Positions 1-8,339 of a DNA stretch of 38,496 nt are shown piece by piece (within the stretch, counting starts at the first letter, position 1; each line of letters opens with the position of its first letter). The position numbers and the translations under genes were made by a program. Origin of the DNA: Nitrospinota bacterium (GTDB lineage Bacteria; Nitrospinota; Nitrospinia; Nitrospinales; VA-1); contig JAQCGX010000033.1 in NCBI GenBank assembly GCA_027619975.1, positions 1 to 38,496 on the forward strand. Reading direction: 5' to 3'. Under the pieces are notes generated by a model. That model saw only the letters and a list, made by a program, of their open reading frames with translations, ran no database searches and had not been told where the DNA came from.

Positions 1-25
1 AGATGACCAGTGCTTATGCAAAGGT

Positions 26-79
26 CTCCTTGCAAAGGAGGGGAATGTGAAAGGAAACCCCGTAGCAGAGCTACGAGGA
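26..79. repeat. Two short palindromes at left edge
   Basis: Two hairpins lie just beyond the 3' end of the minus-strand metalloprotease gene. At 26-40 a 6-bp stem (CTCCTT/AAGGAG) closes a 3-nt loop. At 61-75 a 6-bp stem (CGTAGC/GCTACG) closes a 3-nt AGA loop, with further partial pairing outside. There is also a short direct repeat, TGCAAAGG, at 17-24 and 31-38. No uridine tract follows either hairpin on the minus strand, so they are not convincing terminators; an extragenic palindromic repeat is more likely. That they recur elsewhere in the genome is inference. Confidence 0.4.
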
Positions 80-89
80 ATTCTTTTGA

Positions 90-1784
90 TTAAAGAGGAG
101 GCGGTGGAAGTATGGGCCGGCGAAGAGGTTGTTCATGAGACAGTTGCAATTCAACCTCAGAAAGCAAAAAGCTGGGAGTCACACTGGTTACCGGTAAAAA
201 TCCGGATTCCGCTCCACAAAAGCCATTGATCACCTGGTCATCATCGCCCGTTGCGATGACTTTACTGATCATCGAAAGTGGCGTCCCGACGAACTCGACC
301 CCGCGGACAAGCTCTTCTCTTCCATCTTCCGGGTAAACTTTGTACAAATAAAGTGGCTTGCCTTTAAATACCTGGAAATTGGCAGATTCGGTTTGAGTTT
401 CTCCCCCTTCGATTTTTTTTATAAAAAGGCCATAAGGTTTTTTTTGCTTTTGAACTTCTTCAATCAGCAACTGTTTCAATTTTTCAGAAGAGGCCATTTT
501 TGTGGAATGAACAATCAGGTTGCCCATACGTGACATGGGGGCTTTGATTCCATCGCTTCTGGCATGTCCATTGGTCTTCTCCGAGCCCAAAACAGGAGAC
601 CGGGATAACAGAAAACTTTTCAAAATCCCCTGATCAATAAGAACGACTTCCTCGCCTTTTTGCCCTTCATCATCGAACATATAATGACCCGCCAGGTCAA
701 CACCATCCAACTGCTTTATTTGCGGATTATCCAGCACCGTCAGAAAAGGGGGTAATATCCTTTTACCGATTTTCTTCATAAAAGTTTTGCCGTCAGTGGC
801 AATACGCAACCGGTCCCCTTCCAACCGATGACCCACCGCTTCGTGAATCAAAACTGCGGCGGCATCCGGGCTGAACAGTGCAGGTCCCACGTAGGTTTCA
901 GCTTGCGAAGCCCCCTGCAACGCTTTAATACCTTGAATCAGCCGGGTAACTTTTTCTTCCAGCAAATCTTTTGAAGGAAAATTTTCCTGCTGGGTAAAAA
1001 ATAAGGTTTCCTGGTCGTGGATGGGGCTTCCGTTCTCTGCCTTGGTTGACGCTTCGAGCGTTAATTGATAATTGATGGAGTCTGAACGAATTTTATTTCC
1101 CTCGGAATCGTAATAGTAGCGAACTGCCCGATCCGCATGAATTTTGACGCTTGATTTTTCGATTTCCGGAGCCTGTTTGAATAAAGCGGATGTCCTTCTA
1201 ACGACATTCTCCCATTCCCGAATATTTGGGCTGAATTCGGGAGCGGGGGCGATCCGAACCACCGGGCTGTGGCCTTTTGAAAAGTCCGCCAATTCGTGTT
1301 TTTCAACCCCGCTGACAAACCGCCCCTTCTTTTTCATATAATTCATGATGGCCTGTTTGTAACGCAAATCCGTTTCGTACCATAAGGCCCTCTTCAGAGC
1401 ATCAATATCATCATCAAGCGGGAGTAAATGTTTTACTTGATATTGGTGGCTTCCCGGTGTGGAGCTGTCAAATTTGGAGTCTCCCAACCGGACATCAACG
1501 AAAAGAGTGCGTTCCTGAAATTCATTCGAGTCAATCAAGGACCCGAAACTGCCAACAACTTTTACATGGTCATTGTGACGGATTTGATATTTGATAAAAT
1601 AGGGAGGGTCAAAAATATCAATTTTTAAATGATTTAATGAGCGGTTCATTTCATCTTCCATTGCCTGAAAAATGATGGAGGACGTGGTATCCATGCAACG
1701 GGCAGTTGCGGGGATGCTTAACTGCCATAAAAACAAACCTAAAAGTAAAACCACAGTCCTCATATGATATGCAGTAGGTCGCAT
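90..1784 (-). CDS. Exported TldD/PmbA-family metalloprotease
   Basis: About 564 residues. The HEAVGHRLEGD stretch near residue 313 is the zinc-binding HExxxH motif typical of TldD, the catalytic partner of the TldD/TldE (PmbA) peptidase pair. Known TldD proteins are cytosolic and about 480 residues; this one begins with a basic start and a hydrophobic segment ending in ATARC, which reads as a signal peptide, so export is inferred. A GTG occurs at 1796, but ATG at 1784 is preferred because GGAGG stands 5 nt upstream. The C-terminus ends in a proline-rich tail (RRPILPPPPL). No TldE-like partner is visible in the window; it could lie beyond the left edge. Confidence 0.85.
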   Translation of the reverse strand: MRPTAYHMRTVVLLLGLFLWQLSIPATARCMDTTSSIIFQAMEDEMNRSLNHLKIDIFDPPYFIKYQIRHNDHVKVVGSFGSLIDSNEFQERTLFVDVRLGDSKFDSSTPGSHQYQVKHLLPLDDDIDALKRALWYETDLRYKQAIMNYMKKKGRFVSGVEKHELADFSKGHSPVVRIAPAPEFSPNIREWENVVRRTSALFKQAPEIEKSSVKIHADRAVRYYYDSEGNKIRSDSINYQLTLEASTKAENGSPIHDQETLFFTQQENFPSKDLLEEKVTRLIQGIKALQGASQAETYVGPALFSPDAAAVLIHEAVGHRLEGDRLRIATDGKTFMKKIGKRILPPFLTVLDNPQIKQLDGVDLAGHYMFDDEGQKGEEVVLIDQGILKSFLLSRSPVLGSEKTNGHARSDGIKAPMSRMGNLIVHSTKMASSEKLKQLLIEEVQKQKKPYGLFIKKIEGGETQTESANFQVFKGKPLYLYKVYPEDGREELVRGVEFVGTPLSMISKVIATGDDDQVINGFCGAESGFLPVTSVTPSFLLSEVELQLSHEQPLRRPILPPPPL

Positions 1785-1796
1785 GGATTCCTCCAC

Positions 1797-2123
1797 TTAA
1801 TGAATGTCTTGGAATTATAACTAAAAAATGGCTATTTTAAATAATTTTCATTAAAAAGAGATTTTTACTTGACTCAATCAAGAACCCCTTCCGCAAAAAT
1901 TGGATATTGCCTGGGGATTCCTATCTTAAGATAAAAATTCTTCCAAAACCATTAAATATATATCCAATATTTTGGAAAAATATAATATCATGTGAAGTTG
2001 GCGTTTTTAATTTCCTGAAGCAACGGACCCACCTTGCAGCACCCAGGAATCCATTTGAATTGGCATAAATAGGGAAATGTTCAATTTAAAGAGAACATTT
2101 CTTAAAAATTGCTCGCTAACCTA
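1797..2123. other. AT-rich intergenic region, divergent genes
   Basis: About 330 bases between the start of the minus-strand metalloprotease and the yqeY promoter. It is strongly AT-rich, with no convincing ORF, tRNA or terminator. It must carry the promoter of the metalloprotease gene, but I could not assign one with confidence. Confidence 0.5.
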
Positions 2124-2152
2124 TTGACAAAATTGACATCAGTCCATATATT
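2124..2152 (+). promoter_or_regulatory. Sigma70-type promoter of yqeY-dnaG-rpoD
   Basis: TTGACA at 2124-2129 and TATATT at 2147-2152 are separated by exactly 17 bp. The predicted transcript would start near 2159, about 20 nt before the yqeY ATG. This probably drives the housekeeping operon including rpoD. Confidence 0.75.
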
Positions 2153-2179
2153 TGGAGCTTTGTTTACTGGAATAAAACT

Positions 2180-2626
2180 ATGAGTTTAAAAGCAATACTC
2201 CTTTCCGACATGAAGGAGGCAATGAAGGCAAAAGACAAGATTCGACTGAATACAATCCGCGGCCTGCATTCGGAGATAAGAAATCAGGAAATCGACATCA
2301 AAAAGGACCTTGATGACGAGGCAATCATCACCATCATTGCGAGCCAGATTAAAAAGAGAAAAGAGTCTATTACTCTGTTTGAAAAGGGTGACCGGTTCGA
2401 TCTGAGCGAAATAGAGCAAAAAGAGATCGAGATTTTGCAAGTATATATGCCGGAGCAAGTGTCAGAAGAAGCTCTCAGGAATCGGGTACAAGAGGTGATC
2501 AAGGACCTGGGGGTTCAAAATCAGGGAGAGATGGGACGGATCATGAAAGTATTGGTCCCGGAGTTTAAAGGAAAAGCAGACAATAAATTGATTAAAGACC
2601 TGGTTGGTGAATACCTGGGGAATTAA
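2180..2626 (+). CDS. yqeY: GatB/YqeY domain-containing protein
   Basis: 148 residues, the usual length of free-standing YqeY proteins. The N-terminus (MSLKAILLSDMKEAMKAKDK), the segment with EIEILQVYMPEQVSEE and the end (MGRIMKVLVPEFKGKADNKL) match the family. YqeY resembles the tRNA-binding tail domain of the GatB subunit of Glu/Asp-tRNA amidotransferase; its own role is not firmly established. It is first in a run with dnaG and rpoD, an arrangement known from many bacteria. The ATG is preceded by GGA at reasonable spacing, and a good promoter lies just upstream. Confidence 0.93.
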   Translation: MSLKAILLSDMKEAMKAKDKIRLNTIRGLHSEIRNQEIDIKKDLDDEAIITIIASQIKKRKESITLFEKGDRFDLSEIEQKEIEILQVYMPEQVSEEALRNRVQEVIKDLGVQNQGEMGRIMKVLVPEFKGKADNKLIKDLVGEYLGN

Positions 2627-2792
2627 CACCCTTTTTATTCCCTCCATATAGGGCAAGAGCTTCAAGTCTCATTTAGAAAACATACATTAAAAGGGAAGTT
2701 TTTCCGCCGGAACACTATTCCATTTCTGAGAACAATATTAAACCCGGAAATGGAAGCGATTTCTTTCATCCCAGGATTGCCTTTTAAATAAA

Positions 2793-4571
2793 TTGAAACA
2801 CTTTATTCCTGAAAATATCATTGAAGAAATACGATCCCGCGCAGATATTGTCGAGATCGTCTCAGATGCCCTGTTGCTTAAAAAAAACGGGCAGAACTAT
2901 AAAGGTCTTTGCCCGTTCCATTCGGAAAAAACACCTTCATTTACAGTGAGCCCTGAAAAACAGATTTACCACTGCTTTGGCTGTGGTGCTGGCGGCAATG
3001 TCTTCAAATTTTTGATGGAGACGCAAAGCATTCCGTTTGTGGAAGCGGTGAAAATACTGGCCTCCCGGACGAGTATTACCCTGCCCTCCCCCGAGCGGAG
3101 TAAAACGCAGGATAAAAAAGAGCAGGAGCGACAAGCATTATTGAAATTTAATCAACTGGCGGCGGAATATTTTACCGCCACATTGAATCACCCTCAAAAA
3201 GGGGAAAAAGCTCGTGAGTATCTAAAATCACGGCATATAAGCGAAGACAGTTTGGCTAAATATCAGATGGGGTGGGCCACCCAGAACTGGCAGGACCTGA
3301 TAACTGCACTCGGAGGAACCAACCCGTCTTCCCTTCAGGAGATGGCCAAGGCTGGGTTGATTATCAAGAAAAATGACGGGTCGGACAAAGACTATTTCGA
3401 CCGATTTCATGGCCGGGTCATGTTCCCGTTAAAAGACCTGTATGGAAATATTATTGGGTTTTGTGGCCGGGTCATTGATAAGGGCGAACCAAAATACATG
3501 AATTCGCCGGAAACACCGCTTTATGTAAAAGGGAAACACCTTTTTGGCATGGATTTAGCCAAAGCGGCCATTCGTAAAGAAAATCTGGCAATTCTGGTTG
3601 AAGGCCATTTGGACCAGGTTCGGGCTTATCAGCACGGGATCCACAACGTTGTAGCAACTTGCGGGACTGCATTGACTCCAGACCAAGCCGGTTTGATCAA
3701 AAACCACTCTCACAATGTGGTGTTGGTCTTCGATTCCGATGCAGCAGGAAAAAAGGCGGCACAAAAAGGGTTTGAAACTCTTTTGGAAGCCGATTTAATC
3801 ACTAAAGTCGTCCAACTTCCGGACGGGCAAGATCCTGACTCTTTTATTCACGAGTTTGGCGGAGAAGCTTTTTTAAAACAAATTCAAAACGCAAAGCCCT
3901 ATTTTGAATCTTATATTGATGAGATCATCGAAAAAGGCACGCTCCAGACGCCTTCGGGACGCATGGATGTGGTCAACAAGGTTCTTCCCCTGTTGAAGAA
4001 AATAAAAACTGATCTGGAAAGAAGTGAGTGGATAAAATATCTTTGGGAGAAGGTCGGTATTGATGACACCGCCTTGCGCAAAGAACTGAAAAAGGCTTTG
4101 ACTCAAAATCAACCTAAACTTAATGTCCTGGAAACCCGCTCTTCCAAAAAAAACAGACCGGAGTTGTATTTGATTCATCTCATGTTGTCTGACCCGCAGG
4201 TGGCCCGGAAAATTTGTAGCCAGATTTCGATTGAGGAATTTATTGACCCGGATTTAAAGCAGGTTGGAGAGTATATCTATCAATTTATTGAAGCCGGACA
4301 ACCGATTCAGATTTCCCCGTTACTGGATCAAATAGAAAACCCGGAAGTCAGAACCTTATTGACCCAGATAGGCCTTGAGCCTATTACCTTTGATGACACT
4401 GATCAGGGAGCCATCGACTGCATCAATGAGTTAAGAAAAGAAAATCTCGAACAGAAAATTAAAGAATTAAAACGAATGAGAAATGAAGCGGAAAAAGCCG
4501 GAAAATCGGAACAGTCCCGTGAGTTTCACAGTCAGCTTCAAAAAATACAGATTTCGTTAATTCAAGGATAA
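2793..4571 (+). CDS. dnaG: DNA primase DnaG
   Basis: 592 residues, normal primase length. The N-terminal CHC2 zinc finger is C40-x2-H43-x17-C61-x2-C64. The Toprim core follows, with an acidic EGHLD around residue 270 and the metal-binding DSD in VFDSDAAGKKAAQKG around residue 312. The C-terminal part is the helical DnaB-helicase-interacting region. DnaG makes RNA primers at the replication fork. The start is TTG (no in-frame ATG nearby fits the conserved N-terminus) and its ribosome site is weak, which may limit expression. In most primases the first Toprim acidic motif reads EGYxD; here tyrosine is replaced by histidine. Confidence 0.97.
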   Translation: MKHFIPENIIEEIRSRADIVEIVSDALLLKKNGQNYKGLCPFHSEKTPSFTVSPEKQIYHCFGCGAGGNVFKFLMETQSIPFVEAVKILASRTSITLPSPERSKTQDKKEQERQALLKFNQLAAEYFTATLNHPQKGEKAREYLKSRHISEDSLAKYQMGWATQNWQDLITALGGTNPSSLQEMAKAGLIIKKNDGSDKDYFDRFHGRVMFPLKDLYGNIIGFCGRVIDKGEPKYMNSPETPLYVKGKHLFGMDLAKAAIRKENLAILVEGHLDQVRAYQHGIHNVVATCGTALTPDQAGLIKNHSHNVVLVFDSDAAGKKAAQKGFETLLEADLITKVVQLPDGQDPDSFIHEFGGEAFLKQIQNAKPYFESYIDEIIEKGTLQTPSGRMDVVNKVLPLLKKIKTDLERSEWIKYLWEKVGIDDTALRKELKKALTQNQPKLNVLETRSSKKNRPELYLIHLMLSDPQVARKICSQISIEEFIDPDLKQVGEYIYQFIEAGQPIQISPLLDQIENPEVRTLLTQIGLEPITFDDTDQGAIDCINELRKENLEQKIKELKRMRNEAEKAGKSEQSREFHSQLQKIQISLIQG

Positions 4572-4615
4572 AAATTTCAATTAATTATACAGCTAATTGA
4601 GGAGAAACTTCGTCG

Positions 4616-6382
4616 ATGCCCACCACCCATAAACTCACGAACGTTGCAGAAATCAACCAATTGATTTCTCATGGCAAGGAAAAGGGGTACCTGACCTATG
4701 AAGAAGTGAATGATGTACTTCCCCAGGACCTTGTGACTCCTGAACAAATCGATGACCTGATGCACCTGTTCGGGGAAAACGAGATCGATATCGTAGACAA
4801 CCGGTTGAAGGGGGAAAAACTGCTCGCCGAAAAAGGCGATCAGGAAAAATCCGGCAATGGCGCCGATGAAGAAATCCACAGCGCAAAGGCCGATTCCGTA
4901 TCCATCGACGACCCGGTACGCATGTACCTGCGTGAAATGGGTACCATCTCCCTTCTGACTCGAAAGGGTGAAGTAGACATCGCCAAGAGAATCGAAGCGG
5001 GTCAGCAGGAGGTTATTTCAGCCGTTGCCAACTGTTCGGTTACGGTGAATGAAATCATCGCACTGGGGGAAAAAGTAAAAAATGAGGAAGTCAGTGTTTT
5101 TAAAATCAGTACGGTGGCAGAACCCGAAGTAAAAAATGAAGACTTTGAGAAAAAAGAGACCAAAAAATTCCTCAAGAACATAAAGAATCTCAAAATCCAG
5201 GAACAGAAACTCCAGCGCATCCAAAAGGATAAAATGGCCTCAAGGATCTCCGAAAAAATGAAAGCCAAGCTGGACAAGGAAGAAAAAACCCAACAAAAAT
5301 TGATGGAGCAAATCGTTTCAGAAATCAACCTGAGCGTGAATGTGATGGATAGAATCATTGAGAAAATCTACGAAATTGCCGGTCAGATTCGCTCCGCAGG
5401 AAGAGAGGAACGCAACCTGGAAAAACAATTGGGGGTCACTCTAGCCGAAATCAAAAAGCTGGCCAAAAACTGGACCAACCAAAAGAGCGTTAAAATAACC
5501 TCCGGAAAAGTCATCACCAAGATCCAATATGACAATCACCTGAAAGCGATGCAAAGCGGCCGAAAAAAAATCAAAAAAATCGAAAAGGAAACGGATACTC
5601 CGAAAGAGCATTTACTGATGACCGTCCGTTCCATTGCCCGTGGCCGGGTAAAAGACAAAACCGCGAAAAGAGAACTGGCAGAAGCCAATTTGCGTTTGGT
5701 CGTCAGTATTGCAAAAAAATACACCAACCGCGGACTCCAGTTTCTGGACTTGATCCAGGAAGGAAATATTGGACTGATGAAAGCCGTTGATAAGTTCGAA
5801 TACCAGCGGGGCTATAAGTTCAGCACCTATGCTACCTGGTGGATCCGTCAGGCAATCACCCGCGCCATCGCAGACCAGGCCCGCACCATTCGTATTCCGG
5901 TGCACATGATTGAAACGATCAACAAGCTGATCCGGGTCTCCCGTCATCTGGTGCAGGAACTCGGCCGCGAACCCAGCCCGGAGGAAATCGCCGAAAAAAT
6001 GAACCTGCCTGTGGATAAAGTCCGCAAGGTATTAAAAATCGCCAAGGAACCCATTTCCCTGGAGACCCCGATTGGCGAAGAAGAAAACAGTCATCTGGGA
6101 GACTTCATCGAAGATAAAAAGATTCTTTCTCCCATAGATGCCGTGGTCAAGAAAGACCTCAAGGAGCAAACGCTGAAAGTCCTGTCCACCCTTGCCGCAC
6201 GGGAGGAAAAAGTTCTCAGAAAGCGTTTTGGCATCGGATTGGATTCGGAACACACGCTCGAAGAAGTGGGGCAGGATTTTTCCGTTACCCGTGAGCGAAT
6301 CCGGCAGATAGAAGCCAAGGCACTGCGCAAATTGCGGCATCCCAGTCGCAGTAAAAAACTCCGCAGTTTTATAGAAGGATAA
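4616..6382 (+). CDS. rpoD: RNA polymerase primary sigma factor RpoD (sigma70)
   Basis: 588 residues. Region 1.1 occupies the N-terminus and region 1.2 ([12 protein letters not shown]) lies near residue 99. A charged non-conserved insert of about 200 residues follows. Regions 2.1-2.4 start near residue 358 ([34 protein letters not shown]), then region 3, and region 4 at the end ([20 protein letters not shown]). This is the housekeeping sigma factor. AGGAG precedes the ATG at 4616 and the gene follows dnaG by about 45 nt, so it is probably co-transcribed with yqeY-dnaG. Its stop codon is only 8 nt from a tRNA gene. Confidence 0.98.
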   Translation: MPTTHKLTNVAEINQLISHGKEKGYLTYEEVNDVLPQDLVTPEQIDDLMHLFGENEIDIVDNRLKGEKLLAEKGDQEKSGNGADEEIHSAKADSVSIDDPVRMYLREMGTISLLTRKGEVDIAKRIEAGQQEVISAVANCSVTVNEIIALGEKVKNEEVSVFKISTVAEPEVKNEDFEKKETKKFLKNIKNLKIQEQKLQRIQKDKMASRISEKMKAKLDKEEKTQQKLMEQIVSEINLSVNVMDRIIEKIYEIAGQIRSAGREERNLEKQLGVTLAEIKKLAKNWTNQKSVKITSGKVITKIQYDNHLKAMQSGRKKIKKIEKETDTPKEHLLMTVRSIARGRVKDKTAKRELAEANLRLVVSIAKKYTNRGLQFLDLIQEGNIGLMKAVDKFEYQRGYKFSTYATWWIRQAITRAIADQARTIRIPVHMIETINKLIRVSRHLVQELGREPSPEEIAEKMNLPVDKVRKVLKIAKEPISLETPIGEEENSHLGDFIEDKKILSPIDAVVKKDLKEQTLKVLSTLAAREEKVLRKRFGIGLDSEHTLEEVGQDFSVTRERIRQIEAKALRKLRHPSRSKKLRSFIEG

Positions 6383-6390
6383 ATAGTATC

Positions 6391-6463
6391 GGGCCTATAG
6401 CTCAGTTGGTAGAGCCCCCGGCTCATAACCGGTAGGTCGTAGGTTCGAATCCTGCTGGGCCCA
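6391..6463 (+). tRNA. tRNA with CAU anticodon (Met or Ile2)
   Basis: 73-nt cloverleaf without an encoded CCA end. Acceptor arms GGGCCTA and TGGGCCC pair with one G-U; the D arm is GCTC/GAGC; the anticodon loop CTCATAA carries CAT; the T arm is GTAGG/CCTGC around TTCGAAT. The top anticodon-stem pair (27-43) is a C-U mismatch. A CAU anticodon fits elongator or initiator methionine or the lysidine-modified Ile2 tRNA. The acceptor stem begins with G-C pairing, so a typical initiator is unlikely, and the general look favours Ile2, but I cannot settle this. It lies 8 nt after the rpoD stop and shares the next terminator, implying processing from the rpoD transcript. Confidence 0.93.
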
Positions 6464-6475
6464 CTTTAAATATAA

Positions 6476-6508
6476 ATGACTTACGGCTTCGGCTGTAAGT
6501 CATTTTTG
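6476..6508 (+). terminator. Intrinsic terminator after rpoD-tRNA
   Basis: A 12-bp stem (6476-6487 with 6492-6503, one G-T pair) closes a TTCG tetraloop and runs straight into TTTTT. This is a textbook rho-independent terminator ending the yqeY-dnaG-rpoD-tRNA unit. Confidence 0.93.
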
Positions 6509-6541
6509 TTTGTGGGGAGTGTTTGGGCCCTAAAATTGAAT

Positions 6542-6682
6542 TCAAACCCCGCCGCCTATCACCGCATAGACCTCATACTTTAAAGCCAATTCCGATATCG
6601 GAACCTCCTCCCGCTACGTCGCTAAAGCAACTTTTGCCTTAAAACTTGCCGGATAATTCTTACGTGTCTTACTCATATCCAT
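6542..6682 (-). pseudogene. Relic of IS3-family transposase OrfA
   Basis: Reading the minus strand from ATG at 6682 gives MDMSKTRKNYPASFKAKVAL, then AT, an in-frame TAG, then REEVPISELALKYEVYAVIG. The pattern (short basic start, SFKAKVAL, then a helix-turn-helix SELALKYEV) is that of the small IS3/IS911-type OrfA. A good ribosome site (AAAGGAGG) still stands before the ATG. The reading frame is lost after about 45 codons and no OrfB is present. The element is therefore dead and truncated. The sequence upstream of the ATG (about 6683-6740) may be the IS terminal region, but no inverted-repeat partner was found. Confidence 0.72.
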
Positions 6683-6863
6683 GACCCTCCTTTGATCATA
6701 AATCGTAGCTTAACACCCTGTCCGAATTTATGGGACCACCTCTACTCCCTTCCCTAACCGTACTCCGAAACTTTATCCCCCGCTGTTTTACCTGCATTTG
6801 ACGGTCTCTTTTTCATGACTCTGTCTGAAAAACTGAAACATTAAAATTAACTCTTCCATCCCC

Positions 6864-6892
6864 TTGACACGCTGGCATTGCGATACTATTTA
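6864..6892 (+). promoter_or_regulatory. Sigma70-type promoter of hsp20
   Basis: TTGACA at 6864-6869 and TATTTA at 6887-6892 with 17-bp spacing. The inferred transcript starts near 6899, about 64 nt before the preferred hsp20 ATG. No CIRCE operator was seen, so heat regulation is not shown by this sequence. The site also argues against the longer reading frame that begins inside it. Confidence 0.72.
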
Positions 6893-6962
6893 TATAGCAG
6901 GAGAGGCAAACAACGAGGTCATGACCCATCTTGAAACTTTGTCCAGAATGAGAGGTATTAAA

Positions 6963-7409
6963 ATGAAACTGACGACTTACAATCCAAATAAAAACCTTCA
7001 GAATTTTTTTAATGGCGATATGGAGCCGTTTTTCCCGAGGAACTTGATGGATTTCTTTGATCCTGAGACCGTTCGTGCGGTCCATCCAAGGGTGAATATT
7101 GTCGAAAATGAGAACGAGTTTCTTCTCACGGCTGAGGTTCCTGGAATGGTACAGGATGATATTAATGTGGAAATCAAGGAAGGCGTGCTGAGTCTTCGGG
7201 GAAGCGTAAAAGAGGAAAAAGAAACCAAGGAAGATAATTACCGTATTCGGGAGTTTCGTTCGCAGAATTTCGAGAGGAGCTTCCGCCTTGGCGATCAGGT
7301 AGACCCCGATAAAGTAGTCGCCAAATTGGAAAAAGGGATTCTCAGAGTTTCTCTTGGGAAGAAGGAAGTCGCAAAACCCAAGAGGGTGGAAATTAAAATC
7401 GGTTCCTGA
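6963..7409 (+). CDS. Small heat-shock protein, Hsp20/alpha-crystallin family
   Basis: 148 residues with an alpha-crystallin domain from about residue 40 to the end (NEFLLTAEVPGMVQDDINVE; GVLSLRGSVKEEKE; RSFRLGDQVDPDKVVAKLEK; GILRVSLGK). The family forms ATP-independent holdase oligomers in the cytosol that keep unfolding proteins soluble. ATG at 6963 is preferred over upstream in-frame starts (6864, 6921, 6948): GAGAGG stands 7 nt before it, and the promoter overlaps the longest frame. The typical C-terminal I-x-I anchoring motif appears as VEIKI near the end. Confidence 0.93.
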   Translation: MKLTTYNPNKNLQNFFNGDMEPFFPRNLMDFFDPETVRAVHPRVNIVENENEFLLTAEVPGMVQDDINVEIKEGVLSLRGSVKEEKETKEDNYRIREFRSQNFERSFRLGDQVDPDKVVAKLEKGILRVSLGKKEVAKPKRVEIKIGS

Positions 7410-7433
7410 TTTCCGTTGATCGTCTGAACCGCT

Positions 7434-7474
7434 GGTTTGCCCCGCAAAAAGCCGGGCAAACCGGCATTTTTTTT
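7434..7474 (+). terminator. Intrinsic terminator after hsp20
   Basis: GGTTTGCCC (from 7434) pairs with GGGCAAACC (ending 7462), with two further pairs around an AAAAA loop, followed four bases later by eight T residues. It lies about 25 nt after the hsp20 stop. Confidence 0.85.
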
Positions 7475-7693
7475 CACAGTTACCGCCACCACCCTGCTGA
7501 AAAACTCCTAAATCCTCTGAATTTAAAAATTTTGCTTACTTCCATATAAAATATCGGGTAAATTACGTTATATTATATTAGGCGGTTTGTTGACATGACG
7601 GCGTTCCGTTTTCGTCCGTACCTACCGCCAGATCCATAAACTCATGAACTCTCTGACTATCCCTATAGTCTTGATTTTGCAGGAAGGGTGAAA

Positions 7694-8044
7694 ATGAAAT
7701 CCTTAGCTTCGATCAGCGAAAAAGATATCGACATCATCAAAATGGCTTTGAACGATTCCATTTCTGATATGAATACAGAACTCAAAGGCAATATCTCCGA
7801 AAAAAAACGGAATACCCTTTTTGAATACCACGCGAAATACACCCGTGTTTTTGACAAACTCAAACAAAATTCATCCCTGTATGCTTTGAATGAATCCGAT
7901 CTGGATATTGTGGCCGGGGGATTGAATGACGCAATAGAATTGCTCGAGGAGCATTTAGCGGATGATCTTGACGAGGAAGAAAGGGAAGATATTCTCACCT
8001 ATAAAAATGACTGCGATCGGTTGGTCGAAGTTCTATCCAGGTGA
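7694..8044 (+). CDS. Hypothetical acidic helical protein with internal duplication
   Basis: 116 residues, not recognised. Two halves of about 50 residues look homologous: SEKDIDIIKMALNDSISDMN in the first and NESDLDIVAGGLNDAIELLE in the second, each followed by a basic/acidic patch and ending in a conserved hydrophobic D(K/R)L motif. It is charged and predicted helical, with no signal peptide or membrane segment, so probably cytosolic. ATG at 7694 is chosen over the in-frame GTG at 7688 because AGGAAGGG lies directly upstream at good spacing. It is a single gene facing a convergent minus-strand operon. Confidence 0.75.
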   Translation: MKSLASISEKDIDIIKMALNDSISDMNTELKGNISEKKRNTLFEYHAKYTRVFDKLKQNSSLYALNESDLDIVAGGLNDAIELLEEHLADDLDEEEREDILTYKNDCDRLVEVLSR

Positions 8045-8115
8045 ACTTTGACGGGCTCTATTTGAAGCTGAACGGGTTGTTGGAAGATGGACTCCCTTTC
8101 CCCAAATAAGACCCA

Positions 8116-8331
8116 TCATCGAACGAAATTCATATAATACCCGTAATAAAACATCCAGCCAGTGACCCCGGTTCCCGCTATCATGCATAGAACCCAACTT
8201 TTTTTACTGTCACCTTTCATATTATTTTTATCTTCATACATAAACGCGGAGTGGAGTAACATTCCCATGGAAAAGGAAATCCCCAGAAACGATAAAAATA
8301 AGAAAAAAAACATGAACGGTGAAAATTCCAC
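8116..8331 (-). CDS. Small two-helix membrane protein
   Basis: 71 residues, not recognised. A strongly hydrophobic N-terminal helix (MFFFLFLSFLGISFSMGMLL), a charged loop (YEDKNNMKGDSKKS) and a second hydrophobic helix ending in a Tyr-rich tail make it an inner-membrane hairpin protein. The start is GTG at 8331: AGGAG, five bases upstream, overlaps the TAG stop of the preceding gene, so translation is probably coupled to it. It is last in the minus-strand run with pyruvate kinase. Function unknown. Confidence 0.65.
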   Translation of the reverse strand: MEFSPFMFFFLFLSFLGISFSMGMLLHSAFMYEDKNNMKGDSKKSWVLCMIAGTGVTGWMFYYGYYMNFVR

Positions 8332-8339
8332 AGGCGCTC

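Noticed and set aside
6864-6962. N-terminal extension of the Hsp20 frame from TTG at 6864
   Set aside because: A sigma70-type promoter overlaps these codons and a better ribosome site precedes ATG 6963.
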